NCBI GenBank assembly: GCA_937958695.1
Contig: CALGNK010000001.1
Coordinates: 1-64,000 of the forward strand
Reading direction: 5' to 3'
Length of the DNA stretch: 64,000 nucleotides
Source: an uncultured bacterium
Lineage (GTDB): Bacteria > DUMJ01
A program made the position numbers and the translations under genes. How positions within the stretch are numbered: position 1 is the stretch's first letter; every line of letters starts with the position of its first letter. Below, in pieces: positions 26,535-35,519 of the stretch. The notes below the pieces were generated by a model. It did not search any database and was not told where the DNA came from. It worked only from the letters and a program-made list of their open reading frames with translations.

Positions 26535-27081
26535 GTTGTGGAAAGAACTACTAGAGAAGGTCAAATTCTATAATTTGGGGACCCTTGAAGATGAGGTAAG
26601 TTTAAATATCCAACAAGCTCAAGAATACTATTTGGCTATAGAGAATACTACATCTTTAACGAACCCTTTGTTTCTCTTCTATTATATGGTAAGCTTAGCT
26701 AGAATTATCTTTATTTGTAAAAAGAAATCACCATTCAAAGAGGTTTTGCATGGCCTTACAACAAGAAAAGAAGGAACATCAGTTACCGTTAAGGCACATG
26801 GAACCTTCCCTACGCTTCATAACATTATTAGTGAACATAAGATTAAACCGGGGACTAAATTTTGTATAGAAGAACTTTTAGGTATGATACCTTGGATTTC
26901 GAATATAGAAAATCCTAAATTACCACCGATCTCTGCTAGTTATCTTCTATGCTTCCTCCTAAGTATGCTATCTAGATACGAACCAGTAGTGTGGAATAAA
27001 ATACGAAGAGAGTATAGTATTGAATTCTTCCTTAGAAAAACCCCTCTATATTTTCTAGAAGAGGTAGTGAAACTTTTATAG
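26527..27081 (+). CDS. Uncharacterised protein resembling YaaC
   Basis: This protein of about 184 residues (MDELWKELLEKV onwards) is mostly alpha-helical, with no signal peptide or clear membrane segment. The stretch AQEYYLAIENTTSLTNPLFL followed by FYYMVSLARI and HGL, and a later GTFPTLHNII, resembles the N-terminal part of the Bacillus YaaC family, but the protein is shorter than that family. Function is unknown. The start at 26527 overlaps the tsaD stop by eight bases; 26500 is an in-frame alternative, and neither has a convincing ribosome site. It ends the tsa operon. Confidence 0.6.
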   Translation: MDELWKELLEKVKFYNLGTLEDEVSLNIQQAQEYYLAIENTTSLTNPLFLFYYMVSLARIIFICKKKSPFKEVLHGLTTRKEGTSVTVKAHGTFPTLHNIISEHKIKPGTKFCIEELLGMIPWISNIENPKLPPISASYLLCFLLSMLSRYEPVVWNKIRREYSIEFFLRKTPLYFLEEVVKLL

Positions 27082-27083
27082 GC

Positions 27084-27111
27084 TTGAAAAGTTTTGTAGA
27101 AGTAGTATACT
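27084..27111 (+). promoter_or_regulatory. Promoter of the lipoprotein gene
   Basis: TTGAAA (27084-27089) and TATACT (27106-27111) are spaced by 16 bases. The leader of about 25 bases contains GGAGGTGAA, seven bases before the ATG. The lipoprotein is therefore its own transcription unit, closed by the hairpin at 27679-27709. Confidence 0.6.
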
Positions 27112-27143
27112 TAAAACCATAAAACTAATGGAGGTGAATTTTT

Positions 27144-27671
27144 ATGGCAAAAAGATTTGTAGTCTTTTTATTGGTGACCCTATTTGCAATAGGGGCGGTA
27201 GGTGGATGCCTAAACCAGACTCCGCCAAACCTTAGTGGAACCTGGAAGGGAAAACTGAGTAGAATTCTGAATCCAACTGTAAAAGATTTTGCAAATGTAA
27301 CTATAAATCTAACTCAAGATCAGAACAATCAATTCTCAGGAGACGTATCTGTAACATATAACCCTGGTACTGGTAATGAAGTTATTTTACCTATTGCTAC
27401 TATTGCTTCTAGTGAAAGTTCAACAGATGCCTGGATAGCTACAATAAAAGCTAATGGGGTCAATAATTCTGGAAGTGATATTGTTATATCTCGCGGGAAT
27501 GTAAGTCTTAATATTCCTAGTGGGGCTACATTTACCTTTACATTCACAATAACTTACCTCTACGGTTGTAGAGGTGGAGATCTAACAGAATTATCGGGTG
27601 GATATACATTAACTGTACAAAATGATATAAATCCCATTGATAGCGGGAAGATCGACTTAACAAAACAATAA
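27144..27671 (+). CDS. Small exported lipoprotein, unknown function
   Basis: This 175-residue protein has a lipoprotein signal peptide ending in GAVGGC, so Cys22 should be lipidated. The mature part (NLSGTWKGKLSRI, then alternating beta-strand-like stretches rich in Asn, Thr, Ser and Ile) looks like a single beta-barrel or beta-sandwich domain. The NLSGTWxG start recalls lipocalin-like small domains, but no family is recognised. It has only Cys22 and one further Cys (YGCRGG). The promoter and terminator around it suggest independent, possibly strong, expression. Confidence 0.8.
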   Translation: MAKRFVVFLLVTLFAIGAVGGCLNQTPPNLSGTWKGKLSRILNPTVKDFANVTINLTQDQNNQFSGDVSVTYNPGTGNEVILPIATIASSESSTDAWIATIKANGVNNSGSDIVISRGNVSLNIPSGATFTFTFTITYLYGCRGGDLTELSGGYTLTVQNDINPIDSGKIDLTKQ

Positions 27672-27678
27672 TTATTAT

Positions 27679-27714
27679 GACTCCCTCAGGACTTTCCCTT
27701 GGGGGAGTCTTTAG
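27679..27714 (+). terminator. Rho-independent terminator of the lipoprotein gene
   Basis: GACTCCC (27679-27685) pairs with GGGAGTC (27703-27709) around a loop that can itself pair (GGACTTTCCC), followed by a short TTT. The 3' arm also contains the only purine-rich sequence that could serve as ribosome site for the next small gene. Confidence 0.65.
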
Positions 27715-27719
27715 ATCTT

Positions 27720-27995
27720 ATGGAATTTATATGTGAAAAGATCAAAGTTACCTACGATCGAGAAGATTTTCTTATAAAGGGTTTTATTTGGAGAGATAAG
27801 GAATATAAAATCATAGAGATCATATCTACTTGGCAAGATTGGAAGTTTTCTAGCAGTCTATCTAGTAAACGCACATGGCTGCAGAGACATCATAGAAATT
27901 ATTTTATCGTAAAGACAGACACTGCTGAGATATTTCAGATATATTTAGACAGAAAAGGAAATAAAAGAGAATGGATTCTGCTAAAGAAATTATAG
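27720..27995 (+). CDS. Small DUF6504-like protein
   Basis: This protein of about 91 residues (MEFICEKIKVTYDRE onwards) has the pattern of the DUF6504 domain: a strand with GFIWRDKEYKIIEIISTW, a Trp-rich turn and a closing YFIVKTDTAEIFQIYLDRKG, then WILLKKL. Function is unknown. The only Shine-Dalgarno-like sequence, GGGGGAG, lies about 12 bases upstream inside the terminator hairpin. It converges on trmD with three bases between the stops. Confidence 0.6.
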   Translation: MEFICEKIKVTYDREDFLIKGFIWRDKEYKIIEIISTWQDWKFSSSLSSKRTWLQRHHRNYFIVKTDTAEIFQIYLDRKGNKREWILLKKL

Positions 27996-27998
27996 AAT

Positions 27999-28742
27999 TT
28001 ATTTTTTTGCTATCTCATCAAATAATTCCTGCAAAAGTTCTAAATCTACCTCTGTCAACTTGGCTTTTCCAATAAGGTCTGGTCTACGCTCAAGGGTCTT
28101 TCTTAGTGCTTCTTTTCTTCTATAAAGCTCTATCTTACTGTGATTTCCACTCAATAAGACATCTGGAACTTTATACCCTCTAAAATCATAAGGTCTTGTA
28201 TATTGGGGATAATCAAAAATGCCTTTAAAGAAGGATTCTTCTTTTACTACTTCGCTATCAATAACCTGTGGAAACATTCTAGATAAGGCATCTATAACTA
28301 CCATTGCAGGAATCTCTCCACCGCTTAAAACATAATCCCCTATAGAAATCTCTAAATCAGCCAAATATAAAGCTACCCTCTCATCCACACCCTCATAGTG
28401 TCCACATATAAGAATTATATTTCTTTCTCTACTTAACATTTCTACTAAGGATTGGGTAAGAGGAATCCCCTGAGGGGAAAGGAGGATAGTTTTCCCTCCC
28501 CCTCTAATTTCCCTTATATACTCTACCGCCTTAAATATCGGTTCTGGCTTAAGAATCATACCCCTACCGCCACCATATGGATAATCATCCACTTTTTTGT
28601 GTCTATCCTCAGTAAAATCTCTAGGGTTGAATATGTTTACCACTATATGACCAAGCTGTTGGGCTCTCTTTACTATACTAAAATTGAGAGGGCCTATAAA
28701 AGCCTCAGGGAAAATAGAAATGACATCTATATAAAGAGACAT
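27999..28742 (-). CDS. trmD: tRNA (guanine37-N1)-methyltransferase
   Basis: This 247-residue SPOUT enzyme methylates G37 of tRNAs. The knot motifs LLSPQGIPL, CGHYEGVDERV and IGDYVLSGGE bind SAM; the catalytic Asp lies in GIFDYPQYTRP. It is the last gene of the fab-rnc-ffh operon. The usual rimM between khpA and trmD, and rplS after trmD, are both missing here. Confidence 0.96.
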   Translation of the reverse strand: MSLYIDVISIFPEAFIGPLNFSIVKRAQQLGHIVVNIFNPRDFTEDRHKKVDDYPYGGGRGMILKPEPIFKAVEYIREIRGGGKTILLSPQGIPLTQSLVEMLSRERNIILICGHYEGVDERVALYLADLEISIGDYVLSGGEIPAMVVIDALSRMFPQVIDSEVVKEESFFKGIFDYPQYTRPYDFRGYKVPDVLLSGNHSKIELYRRKEALRKTLERRPDLIGKAKLTEVDLELLQELFDEIAKK

Positions 28743-28751
28743 CGCAAGAAT

Positions 28752-28997
28752 TTACAGGGATTCCACTAATATCTGAACTTTAGTTTTTCCTAGTCTACGA
28801 GCTAAGGTGCTAGTAACAGCCCTTACTGCATTTATCGTCTTCCCCCCTTGTCCTAAAACCTTACCCATCTCATTATCGGGAACCCTTACTATAAACTTTA
28901 CCTTCTTTCCACTAACCTCAGAGGATATATCGACCTTATCAACATTATCAACTAAAGACCTTATAAGAAACTTTACTGTAATATAAAGTTCGTCCAT
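28752..28997 (-). CDS. khpA: KH-domain RNA-binding protein KhpA
   Basis: This 81-residue single KH-domain protein (YlqC family) carries the RNA-binding loop GQGG in GKVLGQGGKTINAVRAV. It pairs with KhpB/Jag in small-RNA and cell-division control in Firmicutes. It sits between rpsP and trmD as usual. Confidence 0.93.
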   Translation of the reverse strand: MDELYITVKFLIRSLVDNVDKVDISSEVSGKKVKFIVRVPDNEMGKVLGQGGKTINAVRAVTSTLARRLGKTKVQILVESL

Positions 28998-29007
28998 CTA
29001 CCCTCCC

Positions 29008-29265
29008 TTATCCATTTAAATTACTAAGATCTAATCCTGCCTGAATGAGTAAACGTTTAACGGTATCGGTAGGTTGGGCTCCCTTTTTAATCCAATCCTT
29101 AGCCTTTTCCAAATCTATATTTATAACTGCAGGCTCTGGGATTGGATCATAAAATCCTAGAACATCTATAAATCTTCCATCTCTAGGACTATGAACGTCA
29201 GCAACAACAACCCTATAGCTTGGTCTACCACTTTTACCCATTCTTCTAAGCCTTATCTTTACCAT
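29008..29265 (-). CDS. rpsP: Ribosomal protein bS16
   Basis: This 85-residue small-subunit assembly protein begins [23 protein letters not shown] and contains DVLGFYDP and [12 protein letters not shown], all typical. It overlaps the end of ffh by seven bases. Confidence 0.97.
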   Translation of the reverse strand: MVKIRLRRMGKSGRPSYRVVVADVHSPRDGRFIDVLGFYDPIPEPAVINIDLEKAKDWIKKGAQPTDTVKRLLIQAGLDLSNLNG

Positions 29266-30566
29266 AATCTACCTCCTAACAGTGGAAATCTTCCTTTCTT
29301 TTCTAGCTGAGAAAATTGCTTGATCATACCCTTAATCTGCTCATACTGTTTAAGGAGCTGGTTTATCTCCTGAACTGTAGTTCCGCTCCCTTTAGCTATT
29401 CTCTTTTTTCTACTAGCATTAATGATATGAGGATTCTCTCTTTCCTCTATAGTCATAGAACTTATAATCGCCTCAATTCTCTTAAGTCTTTTCTCATCTA
29501 CAGATATAGGAACTTTAGCAGTTAGTTTAGAAAAACCAGGAATCAGACTCATTATCTGATCTAAAGGTCCCATATTCCTTATCTCTTTTAACTGATCCAT
29601 AAAATCATTAAGTGTAAATTTTTCTAGAGATTTCTCAGCTCTCTCCTTTGATACTGCAGATTCAACCTTCTCTACTAAAGTCTTTATATCTCCCATTCCA
29701 AGGATTCTGCTAGCTATTCTATCGGGATAGAAAGGTTCTATAGCATCAAATTTCTCTCCTACCCCTATAAATACAATGGGAACTCCAGTAACAGCTCTCA
29801 TAGAAAGGGCAGAGCCACCTCTAGCATCTCCATCCATCTTAGTAAGTATGATTCCTGTAAGTGGGACAACCTTAGCAAATGATTCTCCTATATTTACCGC
29901 ATCTTGACCTGTCATAGCATCTACAACAAGAAATACTTCTTGAGGTTTAACTGATTCATAAGTCTTTCTTAACTCATCCATCAAGTCTTCATCTATATGA
30001 AGTCTACCTGAAGTATCAAGAATAACAGGCATATAGACCTTTTCCTTTGCAAACTTCACTGCATTTACAGCTATACTTATAGGATCTGTATTTTCCTTAT
30101 ACACTGGCACGTTTATACTATTTCCTATAACCTCTAACTGCTGTATAGCGGCTGGTCTTCTTGTATCACAGGCTACTAATAAAGGTCTCCCCTGTCTCTT
30201 TCTATAATAAACAGCTAACTTCCCAGCTGTGGTAGTCTTTCCAGAACCCTGAAGTCCTATCAACATAATAACAGATGGAAGACCCTTGTCTGTCTTCACT
30301 TCTCCACCAAGCATAGAAGTAAGTTCTTCGTATATAATCTTTAAAATCTGCTCACTAGGAGAAATACTCTTTAATACAGACTCTTGAAGAGCCTTCTCTT
30401 TAACCTTCTCTAAGAAATCCTTTACTACCTTGTAATTTACATCTGCCTCTAGTAGTGTTATTCTTATCTCTCTTAAAACTTCCTGTATATCTGCTTCGCT
30501 AAGCTTTCCACGTCTCTTAATTCTATCGAATATATTCTGTATCTTTTGTGTCAAAACTTCAAACAT
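29259..30566 (-). CDS. ffh: Signal recognition particle protein Ffh
   Basis: This 435-residue SRP GTPase has the N domain, the G domain (P-loop [36 protein letters not shown]) and a C-terminal methionine-rich M domain (about 300-430). The M domain contains [17 protein letters not shown], the 4.5S RNA-binding region. I choose ATG 30566 (MFEVLTQK), preceded by GGGAGA; an in-frame TTG at 30584 overlaps ftsY. The receptor gene ftsY lies immediately upstream, so both halves of the targeting system are co-expressed. No 4.5S RNA was recognised in the window. Confidence 0.96.
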   Translation of the reverse strand: MFEVLTQKIQNIFDRIKRRGKLSEADIQEVLREIRITLLEADVNYKVVKDFLEKVKEKALQESVLKSISPSEQILKIIYEELTSMLGGEVKTDKGLPSVIMLIGLQGSGKTTTAGKLAVYYRKRQGRPLLVACDTRRPAAIQQLEVIGNSINVPVYKENTDPISIAVNAVKFAKEKVYMPVILDTSGRLHIDEDLMDELRKTYESVKPQEVFLVVDAMTGQDAVNIGESFAKVVPLTGIILTKMDGDARGGSALSMRAVTGVPIVFIGVGEKFDAIEPFYPDRIASRILGMGDIKTLVEKVESAVSKERAEKSLEKFTLNDFMDQLKEIRNMGPLDQIMSLIPGFSKLTAKVPISVDEKRLKRIEAIISSMTIEERENPHIINASRKKRIAKGSGTTVQEINQLLKQYEQIKGMIKQFSQLEKKGRFPLLGGRLW

Positions 30567-30568
30567 AA

Positions 30569-31459
30569 CTAATTCATCTCCCAAAATAATGCGTCTACAA
30601 ATTCTTTACTATTAAAACCTTGCATATCTTCAACCCCTTCCCCTACACCCACTAATACCACCGGTATCTTAAGCTCAGATGCTATACTTATTATAACTCC
30701 ACCCTTTGCTGTTCCATCAAGTTTTGTAATTGCTATACCATCTATATTTAATGATTCATTAAACATCCTCGCCTGATTTATAGCATTCTGACCAGTTGTA
30801 GCATCTATAACAAGGAGGGTATAGAGCTGATAATCCTCTCTTTCCCTCTCTATTACTCTCTTCACTTTCTTCAATTCTTCCATAAGATTATACTTCGTAT
30901 GAAGCCTACCTGCTGTATCTACAATTACTATATCAATACCTCTAGCCTTAGCAGATTTTAAACCATCAAAAGCAACCGCCCCAGGATCTGCACCCTCTCT
31001 ATGCTTTATAACAGGTATACCTACCCTTTCACCCCAAATCTCTAACTGTTCTATAGCAGCTGCTCTAAATGTATCACCTGCTACAAATATAACGCTCTTA
31101 CCTCTGTCTCTAAGGATTTTACCCAATTTACCTATGGTAGTAGTCTTACCACTACCATTTACCCCTATAACAAGTATTACCCATTTCCCTTGAAGAAATC
31201 TATCTATAACATTAAAAGATGGAGGAAGGAGGGAAGTTATACTATTCTTTAAAAGGATAGATAACCTTTCATCTGGAGACAACTTCCACTTAGTCTTAAC
31301 TTCTTCTAGAAGCCTCTCCGTAGTCTTAGGCCCCACATCTGCACTTAGAAGAGCTATTTCTAGCTCTTCTAAGTGCTCTGCAGATACATTTGAGAAACTT
31401 CTCTTTATTAAAGCCCTAGTTTTTTCTAAGCCCTGTCTTAGTTTATCAAACCAGCCCAT
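30569..31459 (-). CDS. ftsY: SRP receptor GTPase FtsY
   Basis: This 296-residue protein is the membrane-associated receptor for SRP. It has a short NG form without the long acidic A domain. Motifs are GVNGSGKTTTIGKL, DTFRAAAIEQL, DTAGRLHTKYNLMEEL, TKLDGTAKGG and GVGEGVEDMQGF. It begins two bases after spoVS ends. Confidence 0.96.
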   Translation of the reverse strand: MGWFDKLRQGLEKTRALIKRSFSNVSAEHLEELEIALLSADVGPKTTERLLEEVKTKWKLSPDERLSILLKNSITSLLPPSFNVIDRFLQGKWVILVIGVNGSGKTTTIGKLGKILRDRGKSVIFVAGDTFRAAAIEQLEIWGERVGIPVIKHREGADPGAVAFDGLKSAKARGIDIVIVDTAGRLHTKYNLMEELKKVKRVIEREREDYQLYTLLVIDATTGQNAINQARMFNESLNIDGIAITKLDGTAKGGVIISIASELKIPVVLVGVGEGVEDMQGFNSKEFVDALFWEMN

Positions 31460-31460
31460 T

Positions 31461-31724
31461 TTACTTTATAGCCTGAATAGAGAACTTTATAGCGGTTCTC
31501 TCTTCTCCATCAACTTCTACTTTAGTAAAAGCAGGATACATAACCAAATTTATGCCATTAGGAGCTAGATAACCTCTAGCTATAGCAATTGCTTTTACCG
31601 CCTGATTTACAGCTCCTGCTCCAATAGATTGGAGTTCTACGCCTCCTCCATTTCTAATAACAGCAGCAATAGCACCAGCCACAGATTTAGGATTAGATTT
31701 TGCAGATACTTTTAGAACTTCCAT
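31461..31724 (-). CDS. spoVS: Stage V sporulation protein S-like protein
   Basis: This 87-residue Alba-like protein matches SpoVS (EVLKVSAKSNPKSVAGAIAAV, GAGAVNQAVKAIAIARGYL). The family affects septation and sporulation in Bacillus, but it is also common in non-sporulating thermophiles, where its role is unknown. It overlaps the rnc 3' end by 32 bases and precedes ftsY. Confidence 0.93.
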   Translation of the reverse strand: MEVLKVSAKSNPKSVAGAIAAVIRNGGGVELQSIGAGAVNQAVKAIAIARGYLAPNGINLVMYPAFTKVEVDGEERTAIKFSIQAIK

Positions 31725-32397
31725 TATTTATCCCCTCCTTCTCAAAATTATGTAGTTTACTTAAAGCTTCCTTAGCAGCATATTGTTCTGCTTCTTTTTT
31801 ACTAAAACCGATACCTGTTCCTAGAGACCTTCCCTTAATTATAACTTCCGCTACAAACTTACGTGCATGCATAGGGCCTTCCTCTCCTATTAACCTGTAA
31901 ATAGGTAATTCTCTATAAAGCGCCTGAACACTTTCCTGAAGCTTACTTTTATAATCCTCCTCTATTGAAACTCCAATACTAAAGACTTTTTCCAAAAATC
32001 TTCGGGCTTTATTAAGTCCTTCTCCTATAAATATAGCACCTACCAGGGCTTCTAGGGCATTACCAAGAATAGTATACCTTTCCCTCCCTCTATCTAAATC
32101 TTCCCCTCCCCCTACTCTTATATATTCCTTAATATCAAGTTTAATAGCAATATCTGCTAAATGTCTTCTGCTGATAAGTTTAGCCTTATACTTACTCATC
32201 TCCCCTTCTGATAATGGAGGATTAATCTTATAAAGACTTTCTGCAACAACTAAACCTACTACCGCATCCCCCAAAAACTCTAAACGCTCATTATTATTAA
32301 CCTCATCAAAAGATCTGTGTGTAAAAGCTAAAGTTAAAAGATCTTCAGATATATTTATATCTAGTTCCTCTAGTAGTTCTATATATTTAGGCTTCAT
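31693..32397 (-). CDS. rnc: Ribonuclease III
   Basis: This 234-residue endonuclease cuts double-stranded RNA in rRNA maturation. The signature NERLEFLGDAVVGL (near residue 35), the second metal site GNALEALVGAIFI and a C-terminal dsRNA-binding domain (about 155-222) are present. It overlaps fabF by 11 bases; smc, often found next, is not here. Confidence 0.95.
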   Translation of the reverse strand: MKPKYIELLEELDINISEDLLTLAFTHRSFDEVNNNERLEFLGDAVVGLVVAESLYKINPPLSEGEMSKYKAKLISRRHLADIAIKLDIKEYIRVGGGEDLDRGRERYTILGNALEALVGAIFIGEGLNKARRFLEKVFSIGVSIEEDYKSKLQESVQALYRELPIYRLIGEEGPMHARKFVAEVIIKGRSLGTGIGFSKKEAEQYAAKEALSKLHNFEKEGINNGSSKSICKI

Positions 32398-33631
32398 AGT
32401 ATTTTTTAAGCGCTATAGATACGTTATGACCTCCAAAACCAAAAGAATTACTTAATGCCACTTTAATTTCTTTCTCTCGTTTTACATTTGGTACATAATC
32501 CAAATCACAGTCAGGATCGGGATACTCATAGTTAATAGTAGGGGGTATTATGCCTTCCTTAATAGTTAATGCGGTGGCTATAAGCTCTATACTTCCAGCT
32601 GCTCCTAAAGTATGTCCAATCATAGACTTGTTTGAACTTATAGGGATGTTATAAGCTAGATCTCCAAATAGTGTCTTTATAGCCTTTGTTTCTATAGCAT
32701 CATTAAGGGGGGTAGAAGTTCCATGGGCATTAATATAGTCAACTTCTTCCTTATTTATCCCGCCATATATGAGGGCAAGTTCCATAGCTCGAGCTTGCAA
32801 CCTACCTTCAGGCTCAGGAGCAGTTAAATGATAAGCATCGGAAGTACTACCAACCCCCGCTATCTCCGCATATATATCTGCGCCCCTAGACTTAGCACTC
32901 TCTAAAGTCTCTATGACAAGAATACCTGCTCCTTCTGCTATTACAAAGCCGTCCCTTTCAGCATCAAAAGGCCTACTCGCCTTTTCAGGTTCAATATTCC
33001 TAGTTGATAAAGCCTTCATATTGGCAAATCCAGCAATCGAAAGAGGAGTAATAGCAGAATCTGTTCCACCAGTTATAACTATATCGCATTCCCCAGCCTG
33101 AATAGACTTTACCGCCTCTCCTATAGCAGTAGCCCCTGTAGCACAGGCGGTATTAACAGAAAATGTAATCCCTGTAAATCCAAACATAATGGAGATATAG
33201 GCACTCGCCATATTTGCTATAAGCATAGGAATAAAGAAAGGACTTATCCTAGCTGGTCCTTTTTCTAAGAGCAAAGAGTGCTGTTGTTCTAAAATATGAA
33301 TACCACCTATGCCAGAACCAACTATGACCCCTACACGTTCCTTATCGATCCTATCAGAATCTATCTTAGCATCCTTGATAGCTTCCATCCCAGCTATAAC
33401 TGCAAACTGAGTAAAACGATCCATCTTTCTAGCTTCTTTCTTTCCAAGATAGACTTCGGGATCAAAATCCTTTACCTCTCCACCTATTTTAACGGGGAGA
33501 TCCTTGGTATCTATATTAGATAGATACCCAATAGCACTCCTACCAGAGGTTAAGCCCTCCCAGAAGATCTCCTTACCTATTCCATAGGGGGTAACTAATC
33601 CTATACCTGTAATAACAATACGTTTCTTCAT
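32387..33631 (-). CDS. fabF: 3-oxoacyl-[ACP] synthase II
   Basis: This 414-residue condensing enzyme elongates acyl-ACP with malonyl-ACP. The active-site Cys is in NTACATGA (near residue 163); the histidines are in [11 protein letters not shown] (near 305) and GHTLGAAGS (near 341). It overlaps the acpP stop by four bases. Confidence 0.96.
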   Translation of the reverse strand: MKKRIVITGIGLVTPYGIGKEIFWEGLTSGRSAIGYLSNIDTKDLPVKIGGEVKDFDPEVYLGKKEARKMDRFTQFAVIAGMEAIKDAKIDSDRIDKERVGVIVGSGIGGIHILEQQHSLLLEKGPARISPFFIPMLIANMASAYISIMFGFTGITFSVNTACATGATAIGEAVKSIQAGECDIVITGGTDSAITPLSIAGFANMKALSTRNIEPEKASRPFDAERDGFVIAEGAGILVIETLESAKSRGADIYAEIAGVGSTSDAYHLTAPEPEGRLQARAMELALIYGGINKEEVDYINAHGTSTPLNDAIETKAIKTLFGDLAYNIPISSNKSMIGHTLGAAGSIELIATALTIKEGIIPPTINYEYPDPDCDLDYVPNVKREKEIKVALSNSFGFGGHNVSIALKKYYEA

Positions 33632-33864
33632 TCTCCAATCTTAGACTGAATATAGTTTACCGCATCAGCAACTGTTTTGATCTTTTCCGCATCTTCATCT
33701 GGTATCTCAATATCAAATCCATCTTCGAATGCCATAACTAACTCTACTAAGTCTAAGGAATCTGCTCCTAAGTCATCCGTAAAAGAGGAATCAGGAGTAA
33801 TATCCTCCTCATCAATTCCTAACTGCTCTGCAATAATCTTCTTTACCTTATCAAGAACTGCCAC
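33628..33864 (-). CDS. acpP: Acyl carrier protein
   Basis: This 78-residue acidic carrier has the phosphopantetheine site [11 protein letters not shown] 33864 (read M-A-V-L-D-K) is chosen, since GGAGG ends eight bases before it; an in-frame GTG at 33873 would overlap that site. It lies between fabG and fabF. Confidence 0.96.
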   Translation of the reverse strand: MAVLDKVKKIIAEQLGIDEEDITPDSSFTDDLGADSLDLVELVMAFEDGFDIEIPDEDAEKIKTVADAVNYIQSKIGE

Positions 33865-33876
33865 AATAAGCACCTC

Positions 33877-34617
33877 CTACATTACTAATCCGCCATCTAT
33901 ATTTATTACTTGTCCAGTAATATAACTGGCATCTTCACTTACTAAAAATAACACTAACTTGGCTACTTCTTCTGCCTTACCAAATCTCCCAAGTGGAATT
34001 CTGCTTAAATACTCCTTTTTAACATCTTCGTCAAGTACTCTTGTCATCTCCGTATCTATATATCCAGGGGCTACCGCATTCACTGTTATATTCCACCTGC
34101 TCAATTCTCTAGCACATGCTTTAGTAAAACCTATAAGACCCGCCTTTGCAGCAGAATAATTACTCTGCCCAATATTTCCTATCTCACCAATAACTGAAGC
34201 TATATTTACTATTCTACCGTCTTTATTCTTAATCATATGCCTAGCTATAAGTCTGGTGCATATAAATGCCCCCTTAAGGTCTGTATCCAATACCTCATCC
34301 CAATCTTCCTCATCCATTTTAAGGAGAAGTTTATCTCTAGTTATACCTGCATTATTTATAAGGATATCTATTCTTCCCCACTTAGTCAAGACCCCCTTAA
34401 CTACTTCCTCTATATCTTTCCATTTTGTTACATCAGCTTGGAAGATATCTCCCTCTCCTCCAAGATTCTCTATCTCTTTTAATGTTCCAAAAGCTTTCTC
34501 TTTATTGCTCTTATAAACTATAGCTACTCTTCTACCGCTATTTGCTAACTCTAAGCTTATAGCTCTTCCAATACCTCTAGAACCACCAGTTACTATAGCT
34601 ACCTGTTTATCACTCAT
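33877..34617 (-). CDS. fabG: 3-oxoacyl-[ACP] reductase
   Basis: This 246-residue short-chain dehydrogenase reduces beta-ketoacyl-ACP with NADPH. It shows TGGSRGIGRAI (cofactor), NNAGITRD, Ser in NIASVIG, and YSAAKAG with the catalytic Tyr and Lys. It overlaps fabD by four bases. Confidence 0.96.
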   Translation of the reverse strand: MSDKQVAIVTGGSRGIGRAISLELANSGRRVAIVYKSNKEKAFGTLKEIENLGGEGDIFQADVTKWKDIEEVVKGVLTKWGRIDILINNAGITRDKLLLKMDEEDWDEVLDTDLKGAFICTRLIARHMIKNKDGRIVNIASVIGEIGNIGQSNYSAAKAGLIGFTKACARELSRWNITVNAVAPGYIDTEMTRVLDEDVKKEYLSRIPLGRFGKAEEVAKLVLFLVSEDASYITGQVINIDGGLVM

Positions 34618-35519
34618 AAGTTTCTCTCCAACACATCTAAAGCATTTCCTAATATATTTAATTTACTAGTACACTGTTTTACAAGACCAGTAAGAACATT
34701 ACTAGCTCCTATCTCTACTATATCAAGATCTCCAATATCTTCCAAGGTTTTAACGACATCTATCCACCTCACAGGACTATACATCTGAATTCTCAGGCAA
34801 TCTCTTATTTCCTTTTCGTCTTCAATAATCTTTCCATTCACAGAAGATATAAATCCGATCTTAGGCTTACTTATCCTAAGATTCTCTATAAATTCACTAT
34901 AGAATTTTTCACTATAATCCTTAAGAAAAGAAGAATGGAAAGGACCAGCTACATTCAAACGTACAACTCTTTTAGCACCCTTTTCTTTAAGCATATTCTC
35001 TACTATAGAAAGAGCTGGTTCCTTACCAGATATAACTATCTGCTTTGGGCTATTAAAGTTTACTGCCTCTACCTCAGTAAAATCATTTAAAATACTCATT
35101 AGCTCATCTTTATCCATACCTACTACTGCGACCATTCCTCCTCTAATTTCTCTACAGGCATCAGCCATGATTTTACCTCTAGCCTTTACTATACTTAACC
35201 CATCCTCAAAATATATTGCCCCACTAGCAGTTAGAGCAGAAAACTCTCCAAGACTGTGCCCTGCAACAAAATCTGCAGTAATAACTTTAGCTTCTAAGGT
35301 ATAAAATAGAGAAAGAGAAAGAATATATGTAACTAACTGACTAATTTCAGTATCCTCTGGAGAAACACCTCTTAATAAAAGCCCCTCTATGTCTAAATTC
35401 ACTAGATTAGAACCTCTCCTTATAATATCTCTAGCAGTAGACAGATTAAGGATATAATGAATATCGCTTTCTTTGATCTGAAAACCTTGACCAGGAAAGA
35501 TAAAAGCCCTTTTCACCAT
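34614..35519 (-). CDS. fabD: Malonyl-CoA:ACP transacylase
   Basis: This 301-residue enzyme loads malonate on ACP. The nucleophile Ser is in GHSLGEF and the catalytic His in GPFHSSFL. ATG 35519 (MVKRAFIFPGQG) is chosen, as the family begins there and the ATG overlaps the fabH stop. Confidence 0.95.
   Translation of the reverse strand: MVKRAFIFPGQGFQIKESDIHYILNLSTARDIIRRGSNLVNLDIEGLLLRGVSPEDTEISQLVTYILSLSLFYTLEAKVITADFVAGHSLGEFSALTASGAIYFEDGLSIVKARGKIMADACREIRGGMVAVVGMDKDELMSILNDFTEVEAVNFNSPKQIVISGKEPALSIVENMLKEKGAKRVVRLNVAGPFHSSFLKDYSEKFYSEFIENLRISKPKIGFISSVNGKIIEDEKEIRDCLRIQMYSPVRWIDVVKTLEDIGDLDIVEIGASNVLTGLVKQCTSKLNILGNALDVLERNL

Noticed and set aside
31461-31724. spoVS as evidence for sporulation
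   Set aside because: SpoVS-like proteins are frequent in non-sporulating bacteria, and no other sporulation gene is present in the window.
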